Of a DNA stretch of 64,000 nucleotides, positions 1-11,170 are shown piece after piece. A program made the position numbers and the translations under genes. Source of the stretch: Liquidambar formosana (Eukaryota > Streptophyta > Magnoliopsida > Saxifragales > Altingiaceae); assembly GCA_039720395.1 (NCBI GenBank), contig CM077832.1, forward strand, positions 21,415,607 to 21,479,606, written 5' to 3'. Under the pieces are notes generated by a model, which was not told the origin of the DNA, did not search any database, and was given only the letters and a program-made list of their open reading frames with translations. Every line of letters starts with the position of its first letter. Within the stretch, counting starts at the first letter, position 1.

Positions 1-344
1 CTTGGATATATTTCTCCATTTCAAAGGTATGTTCATCACTTGAACGTACTTTTCAGATCTCATTCTCATCACTTGGTTAAATATATTTGTGACTAGAATA
101 TATTTCTCCATTTCAAAAGTATGTTCATTCGTAGTGGCTTGAATATGCTTCTCTTGACAATCATCAACCCCTAGTGGTTTAAGTATACTCATGACTTGAG
201 TACACTTCCTTATTTCAATCTCAGGTTTTCAACCTCCCATCATTGTTGGTATCAGTGTGTGATTTCTCCGGGCTTTTTGGCCAAAAATGGGTTGTTCTTT
301 ATCATTGGTTCACAAGTGTAACTTGTTCGCCAATGAGGGGCTTC
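1..344 (+). repeat. Tat-E internal 3' end: stem-loop repeats and polypurine tract
   Basis: This is the last part of the internal region of Tat-E, cut by the window edge. It holds imperfect repeats whose core is a stem-loop (for example ATATATTC, a 7-nt loop, GAATATAT), then a conserved block before the LTR. A stem-loop ACAAGT-GTA-ACTTGT lies at 312-326. The purine-rich stretch AATGAGGGG before TTC at 332-344 is the likely polypurine tract. The same sequence, inverted, follows both LTRs of Tat-G. No coding sequence is seen here. Confidence 0.85.
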
Positions 345-2505
345 TGTCACACCCCATTTTTGCACCACCTTACTAGGGCTCATCATTTCATGCATGTTTT
401 TGTTTTGTTTTTGAGTCTAGTTACTTGCATTAGTTTTCTAGAGTCACAAGGACAATGGATATGAATTTTGGTTCAAATTGGAGTTGATCTTGAGGGATAA
501 TAAGAGCTTTTGTGACTTGAGGGGCATAATCGTCTTTTAAGTCCCAAACTTTTCATTTGACCTTGGAATGATCTCCAAATTGTCAATTGGAGTTCATATG
601 GATGCATAAGAGGTATTTTTAGTGTCAATTTGGTAAGTCAATGGCTCGGGATTAAAATGGCTCGATGTGGTTCAAGTTGGTTAATTGACCCTTCCTTGGG
701 TTAGCTCTAATTGACTCACAATTACCAACCAAATCTTTTCAAATTGACTTTCATTAGTCATCATTTTACCCTCAAAAGTGTTTCATGAAGTTCAATTTTG
801 ATATGGCCTGATGATGAGTTTAGTGTGGTTATTTACGGATTATCCTTGAAGAATTAGTGCGAATCACAGCATGAGATTTTTGGTTAAACTGAAAAGAAAA
901 TTATTTTATTAAATTAGCCATTTTTATCATGACACTAACACGTGTACGTATGTGATGAGTGTGTGTACGCACATACGATACATGTGCATGCGTGTTAGCG
1001 GTCAGTCTCCCAATTTTTATAAAAGACAATTTCCTTTTCCTATTCAGATTAGAAGTCTTTTATCATTATAAAATACCTTTTGATTATTCTCCAAGGAAAC
1101 CTAGTCCAGGAAGGAAAGGGAAACTCCAAATTTCAGCTATAAATACTCTCTTAATGTCTTTAAACAAGGGAGAAGAGAAGAGGGTTTGGAGGGAGTGAAA
1201 TTCGTCATAATTCAGTAGCAGATTTTCTGAAAACCAGCAGTCGTATTTTAATCATAACTTTTTCATCCGAAGTCAGAATTTGATGAAATTGGTCTTGTTA
1301 GAAAGATAATTCAATTCTCTACAACTTTGTATTTCACAAGCTTTGTCCAAATCCAATGTTTTCATACCCAAAAACGTGATTGAAGTTGCTGCTACTGCAA
1401 AGTGACGAGAATCACTTTTTCTTTTCTCTTGTTCTCTTTTTGTTTTCTATTTCTTTTCAAAGTTGAGTGAGTTTTGATCTCTTTGCTGTGATACCACTTT
1501 GACAAAGAGGAGGATTCGTGTTGGTTTGATTCACTCTAAAGACCTGAGGAGCCACGAACAATTACAAACACAAGGAAGGCCCTTCCTAAGATTTGCATGT
1601 TAGTGTTTTTGCATGGTTTTGAGCACTTGTAAGGGTGCAAATAGGTGTGGTATTTGTCCTATGGCAAATAGGGCTGCTTATGTCTGAAATGGCTAAATGC
1701 TTGGAGCTAATTGCGCTCAGGTAAGTGGGTGTGAAGGTGCTCCAATTCACCTTTCTTCTTAACTCATTCTCTTCTCCCTATTTAGGGTTAATTTTTAATA
1801 TGATCCTATGGTTTAATTAGAGGTTTCCTTAACCAACAAAATTCTGGTTTTTATTAAAGTTTCCATCTTGTGGATTTCTTTCCTAAAATCAAACTTTCTA
1901 TCATATTCAACTCTTTTGATCAAATAAGGAAACCTAGGGTTTTAACCATAGGTTTATATTAGGTCTTAACCCTAATTCTAATCGAACTACGTGGACTTTG
2001 ATCCATGTATTTCGTTGCATGGTACGTAGGCGCTCTTCGTGAGGCTCAAGTCCGTTCTAGGATCCAAGCATCCTAGGTTTATTTATGTTTTCTTTTCTTC
2101 TTTTTTCTGTTTTTATTTGCTTATTATGCATGGATGGATGAATGAAATATATGATATGCATGCAATTCTTGTGATGATATACTTGCTGATTTTTGTATGG
2201 AAAGACTTTAATTTAGCCCAAATGAACTGAGAGACCGAAAGGGTGACATGGGTGCCTATAGGCTTTGCCTAGAACCTTCCCATGTCATAACTTAGCCTCC
2301 GAATCCCCGATTTCTATGGTTTTCAAAAGATTGGTTTTTGCCTTTCCTTTTTTTATGGAGTCATTCAAATTGTTTTCCTAAAACAACCTGATTTTTAGGG
2401 TTTTCCTTGTTTCCTTTAAAAAATAAGGTGGCAACTCCTTTCCTTTTTCTTTTTCAAACCCACTTTCTTTTCAATCCCTCGTGGGCCCAATTTCCGAGGT
2501 TCACA
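345..2505 (+). mobile_element. 3' LTR of Tat-E (Ty3/Gypsy, Tat clade)
   Basis: The LTR starts TGTCACACCCC directly after the polypurine tract and ends GGTTCACA. It is the inverted counterpart of the Tat-G LTRs at 6103-8890 and 20234-22441. At 2161 bp it lacks about 0.6 kb present in the 6103-8890 copy (roughly 7026-7642 there). Downstream the sequence changes at once to a Copia LTR interior (GAACCCAATGGG), so the element sits inside Copia-F. GAACC at 2506-2510 is the expected target-site duplication, but its partner is outside the window. Short ORFs inside are not credible genes. Confidence 0.9.
1138..1145 (+). promoter_or_regulatory. TATA box of the Tat-E LTR
   Basis: TATAAATA lies about 0.8 kb into the LTR and is conserved in the Tat-G LTRs (8090-8097 and 21641-21648 on the other strand). 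About 150-200 bp upstream (937-996) is an imperfect foldback rich in ACGTGT, GTACG and GTGTGT words, which takes the place of the GC-rich foldback of the Tat-C LTR. Confidence 0.65.
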
Positions 2506-3115
2506 GAACCCAATGGGTCACACACTGATCATGCTAAGAGAGCTTGATTGTCTATGAGAGAAAGGGTATAAGTGATTAAAGAAAAGTTCTTTAAGGGGCT
2601 AATTTGTATTTGATGCAAACTAGTGGGCTAATTGTGTAATTAAGAGTAATTACACAAAACCCACTAGGGTTAGAAGTTCCCCTAGGGCCGGCCCTATTAG
2701 TGGGCTATATAATGCCTATTATGATGTGATGACATCATAACATTCACATTCTCCCAAGGGCTGGCTGAAAATTACAGCTCTCCTTCTCTCTCTCTCTTTC
2801 TTCTCCACCTCTAGCAACAACAAGGAAGAAGAAGGAAAGGACTTCAAGCTCAAGCTAGGTGTGGATACCGTTGGAGGCAGCACACTTGGGCTACTCATTC
2901 ACCGCTGTCCGGAGACAAAGCTTGGAGCAAAAAGGAGAAGACAAAGCTTGGAGCATAAAAGAGAAGACATTAATCAACTGTAAGTAATCCCAACTCTCTT
3001 GGTAGTTAGGGTTTATGTTTTTGTATTATGCATAATCGGATTCATGGGTTTGGGAATCGTAGGAAAATTTTAATTCCGCCCTTTGTAGTTTTCCTCCCTA
3101 GTTAGATTCCCAACA
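2506..3115 (+). mobile_element. 3' part of the 5' LTR of Copia-F
   Basis: The sequence matches the second part of the Copia-B LTR (from GAACCCAATGGG to CCAACA) and is followed by a primer-binding site. A TATATAAT at 2706-2713 sits where the Copia-B LTR has TATATAAG. The first part of this LTR is missing here because Tat-E is inserted; it should lie left of the window. An internal TC-rich stretch (about 2780-2815) matches the other Copia LTRs. Confidence 0.88.
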
Positions 3116-3116
3116 G

Positions 3117-3128
3117 TGGTATCAGAGC
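3117..3128 (+). other. Primer-binding site of Copia-F (initiator-Met tRNA type)
   Basis: TGGTATCAGAGC starts one base after the LTR end. It is the well-known Copia PBS complementary to the 3' end of initiator methionine tRNA. The same site occurs in Copia-B and Copia-D. Confidence 0.92.
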
Positions 3129-4439
3129 CATGGTTATGCCTAATACAAACTGCATGTGGGCTGTAATTTATGGTAAAATTGATTGGTTTAATGAATTGCG
3201 ATTCATGTTCATGCATTTAATTGATTTCCCTCCCATGGCCGAACCTAGGGTTATTGAACCCTAGGTGTTTATCTCTTCTTCTCCTCTTCTAAAATAGTTT
3301 TAGGGATGCTGGAAATTCAAAGAGTTGAATAGGTTTCAGTTTTGGAAAAGAAGAAGGAGGAAACTAGGGTTTCCTCTTCATGGCCGAACCTAGGGTTTTG
3401 AACCCTAGGCTGTTTTTCCCTCTTCTCCTCTTCTATTTATCTTTTTCATTAATTCTGGAATTTTTGAAGAGCATATGATGTAATTAGAAGAAGAAGAAAC
3501 TAGGGTTTCTTCTATGGAGGCCGAACCTAGGGTTTGGAACCCTAGGTTGTTCTCTTTTGTGTTTTGTTTTTGTTTTGGTTTAATTAAGACATGAGATGCC
3601 TGTAATTAATTCACATAAAGTTGTTATGGTGATTTCTCAAGTATAGGGATGCATAGAAATCAAAACAAATCAAAAAGTTTGGGAAGAACACCATGGAGTT
3701 CGAATCTGGGTTTTAGAACCCTATGGTTCTTGCTACTGTTCTGATATGATATCTCTGTAAAATTGATGAATAATCATTATAGGATGATGATCTATGATGT
3801 ATAGATCATATTCTTTAAGTTTCAAAGGAGTCTTGATGCATAAAGAATCAAAAAGTTTGATTTCTTGGAAGAACACAGCAGGCTGTTTTTCTGCAGAAAG
3901 TCATCAATGGAGTTTTGTTCATATCTTGAGCTAGGGAACTCCAAATTGCATGAAACCAATTTTATTAGTTTCCTAAGACATGTAGGATACTAGGAAAAAT
4001 AATTTGGTAGCCTGAATTAATCATCTTGCAGGGTTTTAAATCAATTTGTGATCATGGACAGTATGCTGTCAAATTATGGACAGCCTACTGTTCTTGAATT
4101 GTTTAGAACAATTGGGGATGATTTGATCATCCAAACCACTTCAATTAGCTTAGTAATTCATGTAGGAACATGATACAAAAGCTGGTTTTGTTGGTAGAGT
4201 CGAATTGATTAAGTTTTAGAAACGTTTGTGACCTTGGAGGTCCTCCCATGGTGGTGCCAGCAAGGGTTCTTGAAACCCTAATGTTCTTTGAAGAAGACAG
4301 CCCTCTTGGCCACTCCACACGTGTCCATGGGCTTGGCCCACACCCTGGCTTGAGTCCCCCTTTGCTGGCCATGGCTTCCCATGGCCTGGCCAATCCATGG
4401 CAGCCTTGCTAAGCCATGGCAGCCCACTAATGTGGCGGC

Positions 4440-5040
4440 AGCCTTAGGGTTTATGATTAAACCCTAATTCCCATTAATGATGAAACCCTAATTCATTAAT
4501 TGCATTAATTAAAAACCCTAATTGACTATTAATTACCTTAATTAAAATGTTTAATGATTGGTCATTAATTGACCAATCATGGTTATTAATCATTAGGGTA
4601 TAATTAATTGCATTTATGATGTCTAGGGTTTAGGGTTTAGGAAACCCTAATTCATATTAATTAAACCCTAATTCTATTAATGCATTAATTAATAACTAAA
4701 CCTAGTAATTAATGTGTCTAACCTAGGGTTAAATGATTAGTCATTAATGACCAATCATGATCATTAATGGTTTAGTAATTAATCATTGGCATTTAATAGG
4801 TTTAAGGTTTAGGGTTTTAGAAACCCTAATTAGTGCATATTAATTAGGTGTAATTAATATCCTAGGTGGCATTAATTAAACCCTAATCCTAATCATTAAT
4901 ACCGTATAAACCTAGGGTTTAAATTATTGGTCATTAATTGACCAATCATAAGGCATTTAATGCATTAGGGTTACACTTAGGGTTTAGAGTTAATGCATTT
5001 AGGGTTTAGGGTTTTAGGAAACCCTAATGCACTAATTAAT
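4440..5040 (+). repeat. Telobox-like and palindrome block in Copia-F leader
   Basis: There are many copies of AAACCCTAA or its complement TTAGGGTTT, mixed with ATTAATTA and an inverted repeat ATTGGTCA-ttaat-TGACCAAT at 4557-4577. The inverted repeat recurs imperfectly near 4738 and again near 4926. Equivalent blocks are at 26650-27060 (Copia-B) and 49560-49990 (Copia-D, inverted). Confidence 0.8.
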
Positions 5041-6000
5041 TAATAAAATGATTTTATTTAATTCCAAAATTGATTATTTAATTAATGGTGATTAATTTTA
5101 TAATGTTTTAAATGGTTTAAAACACAATTTAGGATTAAATTAAAATCTGGAATTTTTTAATTAAATGAAATTGTTTTGTTTAATTAAAGAGACCCTAATA
5201 TTTGATATTAGAGTTTTATTAGGGGACTTTAAATGTTTCAATTGATTTGATTAATTGAAATTAAATGTCTTAAATGTTAAGACTTAATTAATTCAAGAAC
5301 TTATGCATATCCTAATAAGATTAGGACACATTAATGAGATTAATGAAAACCAATCAATAGAGTTACCATGAATGCCCATATGTTTATTGCTTACAGTTAT
5401 TTCCTTTATTATGCAATGTGATTGTATGGTTATGGATGGATGATGATTATGGACTATACCCCTTAAACCAATTGTGATTCGCCGTCTTATGAATGGGTTG
5501 TATTATTTTCAAGAGTGCATGCTATGTTTCAAATGAATGTTTTACAATCACCTACACCCACCTTAGACCAAGGATTCAATTCATTGGCTTGGATTGAATC
5601 CTCTTAAAGTCCATAATCATCATAGTGGGAGCTTTTAATGAGATTAATAGAGATAGCTCCAAATCCAAATATCGTTATATGTCACCTTATAGGGACTAAT
5701 ATCGATAAGTGGATTACATATATATAATGTTGTTATATATTTCTTATTTAAATGCATGAGATGTATGTTAGATTAGTTATTTTGATGAGACCCTTAAAAC
5801 CCCTCAATTTTAATATTAAGTTGGAAATGGAGAATACATTAGGGAATGGATTCTTCATTGCCTTCCATCATTATAGGATCATCTAACGTCCCTTAATGTG
5901 GGTACCTGGCTGCAGACATGTAGGAGCTACCCATATTAAAGACATTACTTGAAACTATCACATATGTAGATATCATGGGGTGCCTAAGCTGGTATATACC

Positions 6001-6100
6001 AAGAAACTAACATGTGAGGTATATATTTGGTGAAACATACCTGTGTGAATGATGGGCTTAACTTAACTAGGAAAGTATTCCAAGAAACTAACATGTGAGG
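6001..6100 (+). repeat. Two copies of a conserved 19-nt leader motif (Copia-F)
   Basis: AAGAAACTAACATGTGAGG occurs exactly at 6001-6019 and 6082-6100. Copia-B and Copia-D have three copies each at similar spacing. The third is cut off here by the Tat-G insertion two bases after the second copy. Confidence 0.9.
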
Positions 6101-6102
6101 AG

Positions 6103-8890
6103 TGTGAACCTCGGAAATTGGGCCCATGAGGGATTGAAAAGAAAGTGGGTTTGAAAAAGAAAAAGGAAAGGAGTCGCCACCTTATTTTTTAAAGGAAACA
6201 AGGAAAACCCTAAAAATCAGGTTGTTTTAGGAAAACAATTTGAATGACTCCATAAAAAAAAAGGAAAGGCAAAAACCAATCTTTTGAAAACCAAAGAAAT
6301 CGGGGATTCGGAGGCTAAGTTATGACATGGGAAGGTTCTAGGCAAAGCCTATAGGCACCCATGTCACCCTTTCGGTCTCTCAGTTCATTTGGGCTAAATT
6401 AAAGTCTTTCCATACAAAAATCAGCAAGTATATCATCACAAGAATTGCATGCATATCATATATTTCATTCATCCATCCATGCATAATAAGCAAATAAAAA
6501 CAGAAAATAAAAAGAAGAAAAGAAAACATAAATAAACCTAGGATGCTTGGATCCTAGAACGGACTTGAGCCTCACGAAGAGCGCCTACGTACCATGCAAC
6601 GAAATACATGGATCAAAGTCCACGTAGTTCGATTAGAATTAGGGTTAAGACCTAATATAAACCTATGGTTAAAACCCTAGGTTTCCTTATTTGATCAAAA
6701 GAGTTGAATATGATAGAAAGTTTGATTTTAGGAAAGAAATCCACAAAATGGAAACTTTAATAAAAACCAGAATTTTGTTGGTTAAGGAAACCTCTAATTA
6801 AACCATAGGATCATATTAAAAATTAACCCTAAATAGGGAGAAGAGAATGAGTTAAGAAGAAAGGTGAATTGGGGCACCTTCACACCCACTTACCTGAGCG
6901 CAATTAGCTCCAAGCATTTAGCCATTTCAGACATAAGCAGCCCTATTTGCCATAGGACAAATACCACACCTATTTGCACCCTTACAAGTGCTCAAAACCA
7001 TGCAAAAACACTAACATGCAAATCTGGACAGAATAGTATTATGGCCTAAAAATCATCCACTAAGCATGCTAACAGCAACACAGCGAACAATAATAAGTCC
7101 TAACATATTCCTAGAACCATATCATGCATAAAAACCCTAAAACATACTAACATGCATGCAAAACTATCATGTTTACTCCATATGAAAAACATATACAGCA
7201 AACACGAAGAAAAACCAAATAAAAAAGTCTACTTTATCATGCTGTATGAAAACAAACACGAAACAATGACTCTAAAACCCTAAACTCACAAATATGCTTA
7301 AAAACATACAAAACATACTTTAATCATGCTAAAACCAAACTAAATAGAAATTAAATCATGCATATTAACTAACTAAAGCAATATAACATGATGAAAATCC
7401 TAACTCTAACATGCAATGACACTAATCCTAGCACAAGGACAAACAGGAGCACAAGAATCACAACTATGCATTAAAAACCTAAAGGACAGCCCTAAAGCAT
7501 GCTAAACAGTAGATAAAAAATAGATATTCCATGTATATTAACTAGTTAGAGTGTTAATACATGATAAAAAAGTCACCTTTAACATGCAATAAGCCTAACC
7601 CATATGAGAACCTAGTTTAAGCTTGAATAGAGAAGGAGAATACCTTAGGAAGTGGCTCCCCTTGTGTTTGTAATTGTTCGTGGCTCCTCAGGTCTTTAGA
7701 GTGAATCAAACCAACACGAATCCTCCTCTTTGTCAAAGTGGTATCACAGCAAAGAGATCAAAACTCACTCAACTTTGAAAAGAAATAGAAAACAAAAAGA
7801 GAACAAGAGAAAAGAAAAAGTGATTCTCGTCACTTTGCAGCAGCAGCAACTTCAATCGCGTTTTTGGGTATGAAAACGTCGGATTTGGACAAAGCTTGTG
7901 AAATACAAAGTTGTAGAGAATTGAATTATCTTTCTAACAAGACCAATTTCATCAAATTCTGACTTCGGATGAAAAAGTTATGATTAAAATACGACTGCTG
8001 GTTTTCAGAAAATCTGCTGCTGAATTATGACGAATTTCACTCCCTCCAAACCCTCTTCTCTTTTTCCTTGTTTAAAGACATTAAGAGAGTATTTATAGCT
8101 GAAATCTGGAGTTTCCCTTTCCTTCCTGGACTAGGTTTCCTTGGAGAATAATTAAAAGGTATTTTATAATGATAAAAGACTTCTAATCTGAATAGGAAAA
8201 GGAAATTGTCTTTTATAAAAATTGGGAGACTGACCGCTAACACGCATGCATATGTATGGTATGTGCGTACACACACTCATCACATACGTACACGTGTTAG
8301 TGTCATGATAAAAATGGCTAATTTAATAAAATAATTTTCTTTTCATTTTAACCAAAAATCTCATGCTGTGATTCGCACTAATTCTTCAAGGATAATCCGT
8401 AAATAACCACACTAAACTCATCATCAGGCCATATCAAAATTGAACTTCATGAAACACTTTTGAGGGTAAAATGATGACTAATGAAAGTCAATTTGAAAAG
8501 ATTTGGTTGGTAATTGTGAGTCAATTAGAGCTAACCCAAGGAAGGGTCAATTAACCAACTTGAACCACATCGAGCCATTTTAATCCCGAGCCATTGACTT
8601 ACCAAATTGACACTAAAAATACCTCTTATGCATCCATATGAACTCCAATTGACAATTTGGAGATCATTCCAAGGTCAAATGAAAAGTTTGGGACTTAAAA
8701 GACGATTATGCCCCTCAAGTCACCAAAGCTCTTATTATCGCTCAAGATCAACTCCAATTTGAACCAAAATTCATATCCATTGTCCTTGTGACTCTAGAAA
8801 ACTAATGCAAGTGACTAGACTCAAAAACAAAACAAAAACATGCATGAAATGATGAGCCCTAGTAAGGTGGTGCAAAAATGGGGTGTGACA
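6103..8890 (-). mobile_element. 3' LTR of Tat-G
   Basis: On the minus strand it begins TGTCACACCCC at 8890 and ends GGTTCACA at 6103. At 2788 bp it is the longest of the three LTRs of this family in the window. The copies at 345-2505 and 20234-22441 each lack a different segment of about 0.6 kb. The TATA box is at 8090-8097. No credible coding sequence is present; ORFs such as that at 8037-8276 recur only because the LTR recurs. Confidence 0.92.
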
Positions 8891-8905
8891 GAAGCCCCTC
8901 ATTGG
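8891..8905 (-). other. Polypurine tract of Tat-G
   Basis: Immediately before the LTR on the minus strand is CCAATGAGGGGCTTC. The same string precedes the Tat-E and Tat-C 3' LTRs. It is preceded by the stem-loop ACAAGT-GTA-ACTTGT. The purine core AATGAGGGG would prime plus-strand synthesis. Confidence 0.8.
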
Positions 8906-8999
8906 CGAACAAGTTACACTTGTGAACCAATGATAAAGAACAACCCATTTTTGGCCAAAAAGCCCGGAGAAATCACACACTGATACCAACAATGATGGG

Positions 9000-10700
9000 A
9001 GGTTGAAAACCTGAGACTGAAATAAGGAAGTGTACTCAAGTCATGAGTATACTTAAACCACTGGGGGTTGATGATTGTCAAGAGAAGCATATTCAAGCCA
9101 CTACGAATGAACATACTTTTGAAATGGAGAAATATATTCTAGTCACGAATATATTTAACCAAGTGATGAGAATGAGATCTGAAAAGTACGTTCAAGTGAC
9201 GAACGTACCTTGGAAATGGAGAAGTATATTCAGGTCACGAATATATTTAATCAAGTGAGTGACAAAAAATCTGAGAAGTATACTCAAATGATGAGTATAC
9301 CACTGAAATGGAGAAATATATTCAGGTCACGAATATATTTAACCAAGTAATCTGAGAATGAAATCTGAGAAGTATACTCAAGTGGTGAGCATACCATTGA
9401 AATGGAGAAATATATCCAAGCGATGGATATCTTTAACCAAGTAGGATAAGAATAATCTGAGAGGTGTATTCAAGTGATGAGTGTACTTTTGAAATGGAGA
9501 AATATATTCAGGTCACAAACATATTTAACCAAGTGATGAAAAAGATGCTGAGAAATATACTCAAGTGATGAGTATACTTAATGATTGAAAAAGACTGAGA
9601 AGTACGTTCAAGTGATGAACATACTTTTGAAATGGAGAAATGTATCCAAGTGATGGATATATTTAACCAAGTAAGCTGAGAAGTACACTCAAGTGATGAG
9701 CATACCATTGAAATGGAGAAATATATCCAAACGACGGATATATTTAACCAAGTAAGATAAGAATAATCTGAGAAGTGTACTCAAGTGATGAGTACACCAT
9801 TGAAATGGAGAAATATATTCTAGTCACGAATATACTTAACCAAGTAAGTGACAAGTATGTTTGAGTGATAAACATACCATTGAAATAGAGAAATATATCC
9901 AAGTGATGGATATACTTAACCAAGTAAGTGACAAGTATGTTTAAGTGATAAACATACCATTGAAATAGAGAAATATATCCAAGCGATGGATATACTTAAG
10001 CAAGCAAGATAGAGAATAATCTGAGAAGTGTACTCAAGTGATGAGTACACCATTGAAATGGAGAAATATATTCTAGTCATGAATATATTTAACCAAGTAA
10101 GTGACAAATAATCTGAGAAGTATGTTCAAGCGATGAACATACCATTGAAATGGAGAAATATACCCAAGCGATGGATATACTTAACCAAGTAAGTGGCAAA
10201 ATATCTGAGAAGTATACTCAAGTGATGAGTATACCATTGAAATGGAAAAAAAAAAAAATATACCCAAGTGGTGGATATACTTAACCAAGTAAGTGACAAA
10301 ATATCTGAGAAGTATGTTCAAGTGATGAACATACCATTGAAATGGAGAAATATATTCAAGTGATGAATATATTTAACCAAGTAAGTGATAATGAGGATCT
10401 GAAACTAGGAAGCATATTCAATGGGTGAACATGCTTTTGAAATGGAAGAATATATTCAAGTGATGAATATATTCAACCAAGTATGATAGAAAATGAGAAT
10501 TTGAAACTGAGAAGCATATTCAAAGGGTGAATACACTTTTGAAATGGAAAAATATATTCAAGTGATGAATATATTCAACCAAGTAGGATAGGGAATGAGA
10601 ATTTGAAACTGAGAAGCATATTCAAAGAGTGAATACACTTTTGAAATGGAAGAATATATTCAAATGATGAGTATATTCAACCAAGTGGGATGAAAAATCA
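9000..10700 (-). repeat. Array of about 35 co-varying stem-loops (Tat-G)
   Basis: Two alternating stem-loop types repeat with a combined period near 90 bp, linked by TTGAAATGGAGAA and TTAACCAAGTAAGTGA. Each unit is an inverted repeat with 8-nt arms and a 7-nt loop close to AAGTGAT. Arm pairs differ between units yet remain complementary: GTACGTTC/GAACGTAC (9186), GTATACTC/GAGTATAC (9278, 10211), GTGTACTC/GAGTACAC (9775, 10026), GTATGTTT/AAACATAC (9853, 9932), GTATGTTC/GAACATAC (10119, 10311), ATATATTC/GAATATAT (10348), ATATATCC/GGATATAT (9719). Some units have one mismatch. Apparent ORFs here are repeat translations. Confidence 0.9.
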
Positions 10701-11170
10701 AGATTTGAAATGAGGATATATGATCAATTTATCAAGATTGAACAGGCATGGTGCAAGAGGAAAGTGACTTAACACATTGTCACTTGAGTTGGCATGACAC
10801 AGGGGAAATATATTCAACCCTTTTGAACATAAAATCAATTCAAGGAATTGATTTCAAGATGGAATTTGATTGATTTTAAGCTCAAAAAGTGTTGAATATC
10901 TCATTTGGAAGGAGGTTTGATCACGCGTCAAGGCGAGACAAAGCGAGGGAGAAAGCCAAAACAAGGTGGCTTGGGTGACCACCAGGCCTCGGGAGGCTAG
11001 CCGCCCAGGCCTGGGTGGTTACCCGAGCCCGAAGCGGAAATCCAAATTTGAATAGGAAACTTCCTATTCTAATGGGTTTTTTCCTATTTAAACTTGGATT
11101 TGTGACCTTTTCCCTATAAAAACACATCCAAGAGGTTCCTAAACCTACTTGTATTCATTCATTAGAAATT
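10700..11170 (+). promoter_or_regulatory. Promoter region of the antisense DUF7745-like ORF (Tat-G)
   Basis: A GC-rich foldback (10970-11027, CTTGGGTGACCACC ... GGTGGTTACCCGAG around GGCTAGCC) is followed 88 bp later by TATAAAAA (11115-11122), and 56 bp after the start of that box by the ATG at 11171. The Tat-C homologue has the same foldback, TATAAAAG and the same 88 and 56 bp spacings. The remaining sequence (10700-10960) shows nothing else recognisable. Confidence 0.7.

Larger units (their letters stand above)
3129..6102 (+). mobile_element. Copia-F leader region, non-coding
   Basis: This is the long untranslated leader between PBS and gag, homologous to 25261-27624 plus 57866-58930 in Copia-B and to the reverse strand of 48000-50980 in Copia-D. 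No ORF of note is present. It contains repeated GAACCTAGGGTT words (3240-3550), a block of telomere-like AAACCCTAA and inverted repeats (about 4440-5040), and two copies of the 19-nt motif AAGAAACTAACATGTGAGG. Tat-G interrupts it at 6103, so gag and pol of Copia-F are not seen in the window. Confidence 0.85.

Noticed and set aside
243..464. 73-codon ORF across the polypurine tract and LTR start, repeated inverted at 8771 and 22322
   Set aside because: It overlaps fixed cis-elements (stem-loop, polypurine tract, LTR end), which explains its conservation.
4145..4398. Two overlapping minus-strand ORFs in the Copia-F leader; similar ones near 26390 and 50023
   Set aside because: Same leader segment in three Copia copies, in different frames and lengths; no protein-level conservation.
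4990..5030. True interstitial telomere tract
   Set aside because: TTTAGGG-like words are short, interspersed and in both orientations, and recur in each Copia leader, so they belong to the element.
9000..10700. CRISPR-like array of short repeats
   Set aside because: The unit is a diverging inverted repeat in a plant retrotransposon; there are no identical repeats with unique spacers and no cas genes.
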